Positions 10,717 to 18,673 of a stretch of 64,000 nucleotides of DNA are shown here, piece by piece. Below the pieces are notes generated by a model. That model saw only the letters and a program-made list of their open reading frames with translations. It was not told the DNA's origin and searched no databases. Source of the DNA: Candidatus Desulfaltia sp. (GTDB lineage Bacteria > Desulfobacterota > Desulfobacteria > Desulfobacterales > ETH-SRB1); assembly GCA_030656555.1 (NCBI GenBank), contig JAUSPN010000049.1:62001-126000 (forward strand), written 5' to 3'. Every line of letters starts with the position of its first letter. Position 1 is the stretch's first letter. Made by a program: the position numbers and the translations under genes.

Positions 10717-11532
10717 TTGTCTCAGGATGAAATGATCTTAAAGATCAATAATATTGAAGTTAAATATCATGAAGTAATACTGGTTATAAAGGGCGTTTCC
10801 ATCGAGGTTCCCAAAGGTGGTATTGTTGCTCTCCTCGGCGCCAATGGCGCCGGCAAGAGCACGACCTTGAAGGCTGTTTCAGGCTTGTTGAAACATGAAG
10901 ACGGCAAGGTTACGGACGGTTCCATTGAATTCATGGGAGAACGCATTGACAAAAGACGTGCTGAGAAAATCGCCAAAATGGGGATAGTCCAGGTAATTGA
11001 AGGGCGCAGAGTGTTTGAACATCTTACGGTTGAACAGAACCTGAAGGTGGGTGCCCATATGAAAAAGAAGGGGGGCAGATCCATCAAGGAAGGGCTGGAG
11101 ATGGTATATAACTATTTCCCAAGGCTTAAGGAGAAGCGAAGCGAAATCGCCGGATTTATCAGCGGTGGAGAGCAGCAGATGACGGTTGTAGGGCGAGCCT
11201 TGATGACCAGCCCCAAGCTGATCCTGTTAGATGAGCCTTCCATGGGTCTTGCACCTCTTCTTATTCATGAAATTTTCAATATTATTTCCCGGCTTAATCA
11301 AGAGGAGAAGATTTCGATCCTTTTGGTGGAACAAAACGCCAAACTGGCCTTAAATGTTGCCCCTTTTGCCTATGTGATGGAGAACGGCAGAATAGTCATG
11401 AATGATTCAGCGGAAAAGCTTCGACAGAATCCTGATATAAAGGACTTCTATCTTGGCATGAAGGATCATGGAGGCAGAAAAAGCTTTCGTGATGTTAAGC
11501 ATTATAAGCGAAGGAAAAGATGGCTTACATAG
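10717..11532 (+). CDS. livF: branched-chain amino acid-type ABC ATP-binding protein (LivF-like)
   Basis: LLGANGAGKSTTLKAVSGLL, VIEGRRVFEHLTVEQNLKVGA, ISGGEQQMTVVGRALM, LLDEPSMGLAPLL. Confidence 0.9.
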   Translation: MSQDEMILKINNIEVKYHEVILVIKGVSIEVPKGGIVALLGANGAGKSTTLKAVSGLLKHEDGKVTDGSIEFMGERIDKRRAEKIAKMGIVQVIEGRRVFEHLTVEQNLKVGAHMKKKGGRSIKEGLEMVYNYFPRLKEKRSEIAGFISGGEQQMTVVGRALMTSPKLILLDEPSMGLAPLLIHEIFNIISRLNQEEKISILLVEQNAKLALNVAPFAYVMENGRIVMNDSAEKLRQNPDIKDFYLGMKDHGGRKSFRDVKHYKRRKRWLT

Positions 11533-11547
11533 ATTGGAGGCTAAAAA

Positions 11548-12153
11548 ATGCGTAATAAATTAATTATATTAATATGTTGTACCTTTGTTTTTATAGCCGC
11601 TTTCTTGCCGGCTTGTACGAATGAAAAAAAGGCTCCCGGGCCGACCGAGCAGAATTTTAAGGCTCCGACAGTTACACTGAAATCTGTAGAAGTGGCCCAT
11701 TACTGGGGATGGTGGTATTTTTCGAGCAAAGTTGCGCCAACCAAGGGAACGGCTGGTGACTACGGAGCCCCTCTTGATCTTGCCTTTATATTCGACATTC
11801 AAAACCCGAATTCCTATCCTGTTTTAATGGATGGTTTAAAATTTACGGTTGCTTTTGAGGAGTTTGATCTTAACTCACTCAGCTCCATGGAAACTCAGTG
11901 GATACCTGCCGGAAAGACAAACCAGGTGAGAGTTCATGGAATGTTTGACGGAAGGCAGTCTTTGCTTAGTCTTCTTGTTACAGGCGGGTTCAAGCTCCAG
12001 GAAAAGGGAGTGACAGCTTTTGATCAACTTGAAAAGTGGTGGGTTGGAGTTCCTGAACTTGCCTTTCCGATCAGTGTGAAGGAAGGATCCGCTGTTTTCA
12101 AGGCAGACAATTTGACCAAGGTTGCTGCCTTTAGCGGCACATTTCCAAAATAG
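11548..12153 (+). CDS. lipoprotein with LEA14-like domain
   Basis: N-terminal lipobox FLPACTNEKK; FIFDIQNPNSYPVLMDGLKFTVAFEEFDLNS...WIPAGKTNQVRVHGMFDG resembles LEA14-type beta-sandwich. Confidence 0.5.
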   Translation: MRNKLIILICCTFVFIAAFLPACTNEKKAPGPTEQNFKAPTVTLKSVEVAHYWGWWYFSSKVAPTKGTAGDYGAPLDLAFIFDIQNPNSYPVLMDGLKFTVAFEEFDLNSLSSMETQWIPAGKTNQVRVHGMFDGRQSLLSLLVTGGFKLQEKGVTAFDQLEKWWVGVPELAFPISVKEGSAVFKADNLTKVAAFSGTFPK

Positions 12154-12182
12154 TTAACCTGTTCTACTTAAAGTTTGTTTTT

Positions 12183-12242
12183 AACCACAGAGTTCACAGA
12201 GAAGATTTTGTTTGGTTATTTCCCTCTGTGTTCTCTGTGGTA
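12183..12242. repeat. intergenic inverted repeat (ACCACAGAGTTCACAGAG / CTCTGTGTTCTCTGTGGT)
   Basis: Two near-complementary arms visible in the sequence. Confidence 0.8.
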
Positions 12243-12358
12243 AATTTGTTTTTTTCATTAAAATGTTACGTTTTTCATCCCTTTATTCCCTGTCTGCCGA
12301 CAGGCAGGCAATTTTCCATTGTTCCACTATTCCAGTTTACTGATGAGGTTAGTTCTTT

Positions 12359-13885
12359 ATGGCACTTTATGATTTTACAATTTATGATCTGATCAGCCGC
12401 AATGCCGTCTGTTTCGGTGACAGGCCCGCATGGTTCGAGGTTGATGATAACAGAACTTTAACATTTGCCCGGTACAAGGAAAGTGTGGATAGGCTTGCGT
12501 GCGGTTTGCAGGAAGCCGGTATTCAAAAAACAGATCGAATAGCAGTTTTGGGGAAAAACAGCCTTGAATATTTTCTCTTGTATGGAGCTGCTGCTGCAAC
12601 AGGGACAATCGTGCTGCCGATTAACTGGAGACTGTCTGCTGATGAAGTGTGTTTTAATCTGAATGATTGCGAGCCGACTGTTTTTTTTGTTGATAAAGAA
12701 TATCAGGAATTAGTCGAGGGATTGAAAGACAGCCTGCATTCGGTGAAGAAATATTATAATCTCAAACCAGGTGGCGGTGGATTTCTTGATTTTGAATCGC
12801 TGATGGATAATCAGGGAGATTTCAAACAGGTGGATATTTCATCAGATGATGGCCTTGTAATAATTCATACTGCGGCCGTGGGTGGAAGGCCCAGGGGGGC
12901 TTTATTGAGCCACGGCAACCTGTTATGCGCCAATATGCATTTGAATTATAATTTAAATATGACGCCTGAAGATGTGCATTTAAATTTGTTGCCCCTTTTC
13001 CATACAGCCGGTCTTTTTACGGCAACGGGCAGTTTTCAAGCAGGCGCCTTAAATATAAACATGAGTAAATTTGAACCTGAAAAGGCAGTAGAACTTATTT
13101 GCGATAAAAAGGTTACTGTGCTGTTTGATTTTGCGCCTATACTTTCCTCGATTCTTGAACAGCATGAGAAAACAGGGAAAAACATAAAAACCCTGAAAAA
13201 AATATTAGGGATAGATACACCTGAAACCATAGAAAAATATCAGAAAACAACAGGCGGCATCTTTTACTGTCTGTACGGGCAGACAGAAACATCATGCCTG
13301 GCAACTCTTGGTCCATACAACGACAGGCCGGGTTCAGCAGGAAAGATGTTAGAGTTGACTGTGGTAAGAGTGGTGGATAATTATGATAATCCTCTGCCTA
13401 CAGGTCAAACCGGTGAAATTACTTTAAAAGGTCCCATGGTTTTTAAGGGCTACTGGAATCTTCCCAAGGTAAATGAACATATCTTTCGTGAAGGGTGTCA
13501 TCACACAGGAGATCGGGGTCGTTTTGATGAGGAGGGCTTTTTATGGTATATGGGTCGAACACCAGACAAGGAGCTTATTAAGCCCGGAGGTGAAAATGTC
13601 TATCCTTATGAGGTGGAAAAGGTTATTCTCCAGCATTTGGACGTTGAGAAGGTGATTGTTTTCGGAGTGCCTGATCCCAAATGGAAAGAAGGAATAAAAG
13701 CTGTCTGCTTGTTAAAAAAAGGCAAGACACTTGATCAGCAGGATCTTATTAGCTTTGTGGGTAATCGCATAGCAAGTTACAAAAAGCCTCAATATGTTGA
13801 ATTCGTGTCGGATTTACCTTTACTTGAGGATGGATCATTAGACAGAGCCAAAATAAAAGAGCTGTATGGAGGCATGCGGGAGTAA
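12359..13885 (+). CDS. AMP-dependent acyl-CoA ligase
   Basis: IIHTAAVGGRPRGALLSHGNL, FYCLYGQTETSCLATLGP, HTGDRGRFDEEGFLWYMGRTPDKELIKPGGENVYPYEVE. Confidence 0.9.
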   Translation: MALYDFTIYDLISRNAVCFGDRPAWFEVDDNRTLTFARYKESVDRLACGLQEAGIQKTDRIAVLGKNSLEYFLLYGAAAATGTIVLPINWRLSADEVCFNLNDCEPTVFFVDKEYQELVEGLKDSLHSVKKYYNLKPGGGGFLDFESLMDNQGDFKQVDISSDDGLVIIHTAAVGGRPRGALLSHGNLLCANMHLNYNLNMTPEDVHLNLLPLFHTAGLFTATGSFQAGALNINMSKFEPEKAVELICDKKVTVLFDFAPILSSILEQHEKTGKNIKTLKKILGIDTPETIEKYQKTTGGIFYCLYGQTETSCLATLGPYNDRPGSAGKMLELTVVRVVDNYDNPLPTGQTGEITLKGPMVFKGYWNLPKVNEHIFREGCHHTGDRGRFDEEGFLWYMGRTPDKELIKPGGENVYPYEVEKVILQHLDVEKVIVFGVPDPKWKEGIKAVCLLKKGKTLDQQDLISFVGNRIASYKKPQYVEFVSDLPLLEDGSLDRAKIKELYGGMRE

Positions 13886-13889
13886 AAAG

Positions 13890-14372
13890 ATGATTAGAAC
13901 AGAGATATCACTTTTTCTAAAGAATGTTCCAGGAGAACTAGGGAAACTGTCATCAATGCTTGAAAAGGACGGGATCAATATTGATGCTCTCACTATACAG
14001 GACGCATCGAGTTATGTTAAGGAGCTTTTTCAGGCAAGAGGAAAATCATTAAAGAGAATCGCTTCAGTTGCGAGCTATAACTCGATGAGAAAGGACTCGG
14101 CCCAGTTTGCGCTGATACGTTTTTTAGTTGACCAGACAGACAAAGCAATAGACCTGTTATCAAAAAACGGGTATATTTTTGATATTATGCCTGTGATTGC
14201 AGTTGAACTCGAAAACATCCCTGGCGCTCTTGCCAGGATGGCGGTGAAATTAGGAGAAAAGGGAATTAATATTAACTATGTTTACGGCTCAGTCTCATCT
14301 CCGGAAGCAAAATGCCTTTTTGTGTTCTGCCCGGAAGATATAGACCTGGCAGCTAAAGTATTTAAAGAATAA
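13890..14372 (+). CDS. tandem ACT-domain protein
   Basis: EISLFLKNVPGELGKLSSMLEKDGINIDALTI and IAVELENIPGALARMAVKLGEKGININYVYG. Confidence 0.85.
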   Translation: MIRTEISLFLKNVPGELGKLSSMLEKDGINIDALTIQDASSYVKELFQARGKSLKRIASVASYNSMRKDSAQFALIRFLVDQTDKAIDLLSKNGYIFDIMPVIAVELENIPGALARMAVKLGEKGININYVYGSVSSPEAKCLFVFCPEDIDLAAKVFKE

Positions 14373-14392
14373 GCCGCTAACAACCTTAACTG

Positions 14393-14905
14393 TTATGGTC
14401 GGCGCTTATCTTTTAAAATATGGTTTGAGATAACTATCCTCTGAATTTCTGATGTTCCTTCGTAAATAGTAAAAACACGCGCATCCCTGTAAAATCTCTC
14501 CACAGGATATTCCTTAATATACCCATAACCACCGTCGATTTGGAGCGCCTTTGCGGTAACACGATTTACCATTTCAGAGGCAAAAAGCTTTGCCATAGAA
14601 GCCTGGGCGGCAAGCTCGGAATGCTTTTCGGAATCAAGCCCGCATTCGGAAAGCTCTTCTTCAAATCTTATTTTCCGTGAATCATCCAGCAAATCTAAAA
14701 TATACTCGTTGACCCGCCCCATTTCATCTCTCAATGTATAGCAAAGCATATTCATGCTTTTCTCATCCAGTGTGAAATAGCGGTCTAAATGCCGCCGCAG
14801 ATATAAAGTGCACTTTTTCAAGGCAAAGCATTCATTTTTATCAAGAGTTGCTTTGGAATCTGTTAGTATCCGCTTTTTTCTTCGATGTTTTTTACGCGCT
14901 ACCAA
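14393..14905 (-). pseudogene. chimeric ORF: unrelated N-terminus fused to duplicated acyl-CoA dehydrogenase C-terminus
   Basis: Last ~70 aa ([70 protein letters not shown]) nearly identical to the C-terminus of the ORF at 23458-24612; no ACAD N-terminal domains. Confidence 0.8.
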
Positions 14906-14945
14906 TCTCCTTTTTGACTTGTTTCTTTATATTATAACATAACGG

Positions 14946-15050
14946 CTGTTCCCTTAAAGTCCCCCTTTGAAGGGGGATTATAGGGGGATGTTACTCATGG
15001 AAATACTATCAAAACACCCCCCTGCCCCCCTCAAGGGGGGAATAAGTTGT
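14946..15050. repeat. paired CCCCCTT/AAGGGGG hairpins forming a larger inverted repeat
   Basis: TCCCCCTTTGAAGGGGGATTATAGGGGGATGTT versus reverse complement of AACACCCCCCTGCCCCCCTCAAGGGGGGA. Confidence 0.8.
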
Positions 15051-15137
15051 GGTTTGATTATTTCAGAATGAAATTATATTATAGCATGTTAATATTCCAT
15101 ATCACGGAACGGAAATCCTTTTCCCTGGAGGTGTTTT

Positions 15138-16166
15138 ATGCCTGAAAAATTAAGCCCTTATAAGAGTTATGGAGAAAAACTGATCAGCCTGTTCGCAAGG
15201 CTTATGTTTTCAGGACAAAGCCATTCACTCACCGAGCTTTCCAAAACGCTCAAGTGCTCAAAACAGACTGTATTACGATTGGTAAACGACATAAAAAGAT
15301 CGTATGGCGTAGATATTGAGGAGAGCATGCAGGGGAATAAAAAATATTACCGACTAAATAAGCCGAAGTTGATACCTCCGGCCATAAATCTTACAGAAAT
15401 GGAGATGAACGTTCTCAAGATGTGCAAAGCCTTTTCAGAGCATTTATTAGGCAAAGAGTTTTTTAAAGAAGCAACCCGGGCGCTTGAGAAAAGCCAGGCT
15501 CTTCTCCCGAAAGATAAAGCGTTATCGTCTCACCCTTTTGCCTCATTTAGCCCGGGAAGCATTGACTATACGCCTCATCAGGAAAGCATTCGTATTCTGT
15601 TAGAAGCAATGGAGAAAAAAAGGATATGCAAAATCACTTACAGAGCCATTATGTCGGAAAGTTTAAAGACCTTTTACATAAAACCGCTCAAGATTTTTTC
15701 ACACCATGACACGATCTATCTCCACGCCGGTATGGCGAGAAAACCCGGTGAAACATACAAAGAACCTGATTTTGATCCCTTACTGGCAATGCACAGAATT
15801 AAAAATGTTGAACTGACGGAAAGGATGTTCGAATTCCCCTCAAAATATGACTTTGAGAAAATCTTTAACCAGGATTTCGGAATCATAAAGGAGGATACCT
15901 TCAGGGTAGAAGTGGAATTCACCGGATGGTCGGCCAAATACGTGGCCGAGAGAATATGGAGTCCTGATCAGAAGATCATTAAAAAAGCTGATGGAAAAAT
16001 AAGACTTATCTTCAGTTCTTCATCTGAATCCGAGCTGACAGGATGGGCGCTTTCTTTTGCAGACGAGGCAAAAGTGGTTAAGCCGAAGTGGCTGGTTAAA
16101 GAAATAAAAGAGACTGTAGGCAGGATGCAAGAAGTTTATACGAGGAGCAGGAGTTATCCAGTATAG
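15138..16166 (+). CDS. WYL-domain helix-turn-helix transcriptional regulator
   Basis: N-terminal HTH (SLTELSKTLKCSKQTVLRLVNDIKRSYGVDIEE) and WYL-type region (CKITYRAIMSESLKTFYIKPLKIFSHHDTIYLHAG). Confidence 0.85.
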   Translation: MPEKLSPYKSYGEKLISLFARLMFSGQSHSLTELSKTLKCSKQTVLRLVNDIKRSYGVDIEESMQGNKKYYRLNKPKLIPPAINLTEMEMNVLKMCKAFSEHLLGKEFFKEATRALEKSQALLPKDKALSSHPFASFSPGSIDYTPHQESIRILLEAMEKKRICKITYRAIMSESLKTFYIKPLKIFSHHDTIYLHAGMARKPGETYKEPDFDPLLAMHRIKNVELTERMFEFPSKYDFEKIFNQDFGIIKEDTFRVEVEFTGWSAKYVAERIWSPDQKIIKKADGKIRLIFSSSSESELTGWALSFADEAKVVKPKWLVKEIKETVGRMQEVYTRSRSYPV

Positions 16167-16174
16167 CAGACAAC

Positions 16175-16262
16175 AAGGGCTCCGGCTTCAGATCGGATGA
16201 GCTGTTGCTGGTGACGAGAGACACCGATAAAGAACTCGACAGGACAAGATTCGTTCCCCTGG
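16175..16262 (+). pseudogene. remnant of a protein C-terminus (GSGFRSDELLLVTRDTDKELDRTRFVPL), copy A
   Basis: Parallels GFKSYDLFLVTRDTDKELDRIRFVPLWEWLL at 18150-18297; resembles the C-terminal tail of DUF4143-type ATPases. Confidence 0.5.
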
Positions 16263-16317
16263 CATTTAAAACGGTTCATTAAATAATCGTTGCGTTAACG
16301 GTTAAATAGAGCTATTC

Positions 16318-16382
16318 ATTACCGAACGGGAATAAACCGTTGTTTTCCTGTGTGAAATATCAGAATATTCCCGTTCGGTAAT
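16318..16382. promoter_or_regulatory. perfect 17-bp inverted repeat upstream of hipBA, candidate HipB operator
   Basis: ATTACCGAACGGGAATA (16318-16334) and TATTCCCGTTCGGTAAT (16366-16382); another ATCGGTAAT half at 16423. Confidence 0.65.
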
Positions 16383-16489
16383 TTATCTTGAATTAAAAGT
16401 GGGTTGAGCATAAATATTTCCTATCGGTAATATTTTATAGCAAACGGAAAGATTCACCGGTTATTTTTTTGGCAACAGGGAGATAGATT

Positions 16490-16750
16490 GTGGACACAAA
16501 AACATTAATATTGGGTCAAAAAAATAAGAAAACCTGGATTGAAATTCATAACCTGAAGGCCATTGGTCAGATGGTTCGTGAAAAACGTAAGGCAATGGGA
16601 ATGACGCAGGCTGAAGCTGCCGGGCTTTGTAATGTTGGCGCCCGTTTTATGTCCGAACTGGAAAACGGGAAAGCTACTATGCACTTTGATAAAATCATGA
16701 AAGTTTTAAGAAGTTTTGGTTTTATTATCGGTATTAGTGAAAGGTCTTAA
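16490..16750 (+). CDS. hipB: HipB-like XRE antitoxin
   Basis: IGQMVREKRKAMGMTQAEAAGLCNVGARFMSELENGKATMHFDKIMKVLRSFGF, directly upstream of hipA. Confidence 0.9.
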   Translation: MDTKTLILGQKNKKTWIEIHNLKAIGQMVREKRKAMGMTQAEAAGLCNVGARFMSELENGKATMHFDKIMKVLRSFGFIIGISERS

Positions 16751-16755
16751 TACCC

Positions 16756-18000
16756 ATGGCAAGATTAGCCATATATTTGCATGATAAGTTTGCTGGATAC
16801 CTTTGGCTGGATGAAAAAAGGCGTTTTATTTTCCAGTATGACAAGAACTATATGAATTATTCTGATGCCATACCTCTATCTCTCTATTTGCCATTGCGGG
16901 AAGAGCCTTACATCGATGATATCGCAAAGCCTTTTTTCAGCAATTTGTTGCCGGAGGGTGAGATCAGAGCCCGAATTTCGAAAATTAAACATATTTCAAA
17001 GCAAAACGATTTCAAACTGCTGGAAGCAATTGGCGGTGAGTGTGCCGGAGCTGTCTCTATTCTTCCGCAAGTTGCTGCTCTGGGCGGTAAAGAAGGATAT
17101 TTATTGCTGCCGGATCAGGAAATTGAGCAGCTCATGGAAGAAAATGCTGTAAAGCCGATTTTGATTATAAAAGATGAGTTGCGTCTTTCTTTGGCAGGCG
17201 CTCAAAATAAAATTCCAATTTTTATAAATAACAACAATTTTTATTTGTCGCTTGGAATTGCGCCGAGTTCCCATATTCTCAAGCCCCAAAATCTGTATTT
17301 TGAGGATATGGTTCAAAATGAATACTTTTGTATGTTGCTTGCCGAAGCAGTTGGATTGCCGGTCCCAAAGCATTTTATATGGAAGGGCGAAAAGTATATT
17401 GCATACATAGTGGAACGCTATGACAGGGTAAAGAAAAAGGACGGAAGACTTACACGAATTCACCAGGAGGACTTATGCCAGGCGCTTGGCTGTATGCCTG
17501 ATCAAAAATATGAAACTGAAGGTGGACCAGGCTTGAGCGACTGTTTCCGTCTGATCGAAACATATAGCATAAATCCTGTTTCAGACAAGCAAGCCTTGAT
17601 AAAATGGCTAATATTCAATTGTTTCATCGGCAATGCAGATGCCCATGGAAAAAATTTATCATTTATCAGGACAGGGGGCGGCGGCATTCGCCTGGCGCCC
17701 TTTTATGATTTGATTTCAACCAGGGTTTATCCTGAGCTTTCCTCGAAAATGGCAATGAAAATCGGCATGGAAAACCGTTTTGACTGGATTGTTGAGCGAC
17801 ACTGGCTGCGGCTGGCAGAACAACTCGATTTAAAATTTGCATATCTTAAACAGGTAATAGAGGAAACTGCATATACTTTTGAAAAAGTTTCGACTCAAAT
17901 TGCTGATAAATTAATTGATGAATTTGACGGCAATAAAACAGTTCTAAAAATTTGTAATATTCTTTCAAATTACATAAAGCATGTAAGGCATTTTCTATAG
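16756..18000 (+). CDS. hipA: HipA-like serine/threonine kinase toxin
   Basis: ISKIKHISKQNDFKLLEAIGGECAGAVSI, LSLAGAQNKIPI, IVERYDR, IHQEDLCQALGCMPDQKYE, FNCFIGNADAHGKNLSFI, LAPFYDLISTRVY. Confidence 0.93.
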   Translation: MARLAIYLHDKFAGYLWLDEKRRFIFQYDKNYMNYSDAIPLSLYLPLREEPYIDDIAKPFFSNLLPEGEIRARISKIKHISKQNDFKLLEAIGGECAGAVSILPQVAALGGKEGYLLLPDQEIEQLMEENAVKPILIIKDELRLSLAGAQNKIPIFINNNNFYLSLGIAPSSHILKPQNLYFEDMVQNEYFCMLLAEAVGLPVPKHFIWKGEKYIAYIVERYDRVKKKDGRLTRIHQEDLCQALGCMPDQKYETEGGPGLSDCFRLIETYSINPVSDKQALIKWLIFNCFIGNADAHGKNLSFIRTGGGGIRLAPFYDLISTRVYPELSSKMAMKIGMENRFDWIVERHWLRLAEQLDLKFAYLKQVIEETAYTFEKVSTQIADKLIDEFDGNKTVLKICNILSNYIKHVRHFL

Positions 18001-18139
18001 CGTTGAGAAGATACAGACCTTTTTAATGAACTACTCCGCCGCAAGCAGCGCAGAATTAACCCCTACAGATTTCGCATCGCACTTCAAGTGATTATAGTAA
18101 TCTGTGTAATCTGCGAATAAATGTCTGTTACAAAGACGT

Positions 18140-18355
18140 TATCCCGGAAAGAGAAACAGAAGGTCTGAAGGAGCTGAAGGACTCCGGCTTCAAATCGTAT
18201 GACCTGTTTCTGGTGACCAGAGACACAGATAAAGAACTGGACCGGATAAGATTCGTCCCCCTTTGGGAGTGGCTTCTAAGCAGGAACTTTTTTTGAGCAT
18301 GGATTTTCTGAATCCGAGCTGACAGGATGGGCGCTTTCTTTTGTGGATGAGGCAA
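18140..18355 (+). pseudogene. remnants: ATPase-like tail copy B plus a fragment of the WYL gene 3' end
   Basis: GLKELKDSGFKSYDLFLVTRDTDKELDRIRFVPLWEWLLSRNFF then TCTGAATCCGAGCTGACAGGATGGGCGCTTTCTTTTG, matching 16023-16060 inside the WYL gene. Confidence 0.65.
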
Positions 18356-18436
18356 GAAACCTCCATACCTCCCTAAATTGGCAAATGCGGCTTTTAACAA
18401 GGCGAACATGAATGAGGGAAAGTGTATTATTAGTCA

Positions 18437-18673
18437 TTAAACCGTGATCCAGCCTGTATATTCTTCATCAGCCATCTTTTGAGCGAATGTTGTCCAATCT
18501 ATCCTTTTGCTGCTTTGTTTCTTGGCCGGTGTCCACTGCATTGAACCCTGTCCGACTAACAATGTCCCAAGTCTTAAATTATTACTAAAAATATCAAGTT
18601 TTATACCGCTTCCTGCTCTTGTCAATTCGTGACTCACCATTGTTGCTGTAACTTTATGCTTCTTTTTTATCAT
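18437..18673 (-). CDS. small uncharacterised protein (78 aa)
   Basis: Start overlaps the stop of the HEAT-repeat gene by 4 nt (ATGA), suggesting translational coupling. Confidence 0.65.
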   Translation of the reverse strand: MIKKKHKVTATMVSHELTRAGSGIKLDIFSNNLRLGTLLVGQGSMQWTPAKKQSSKRIDWTTFAQKMADEEYTGWITV

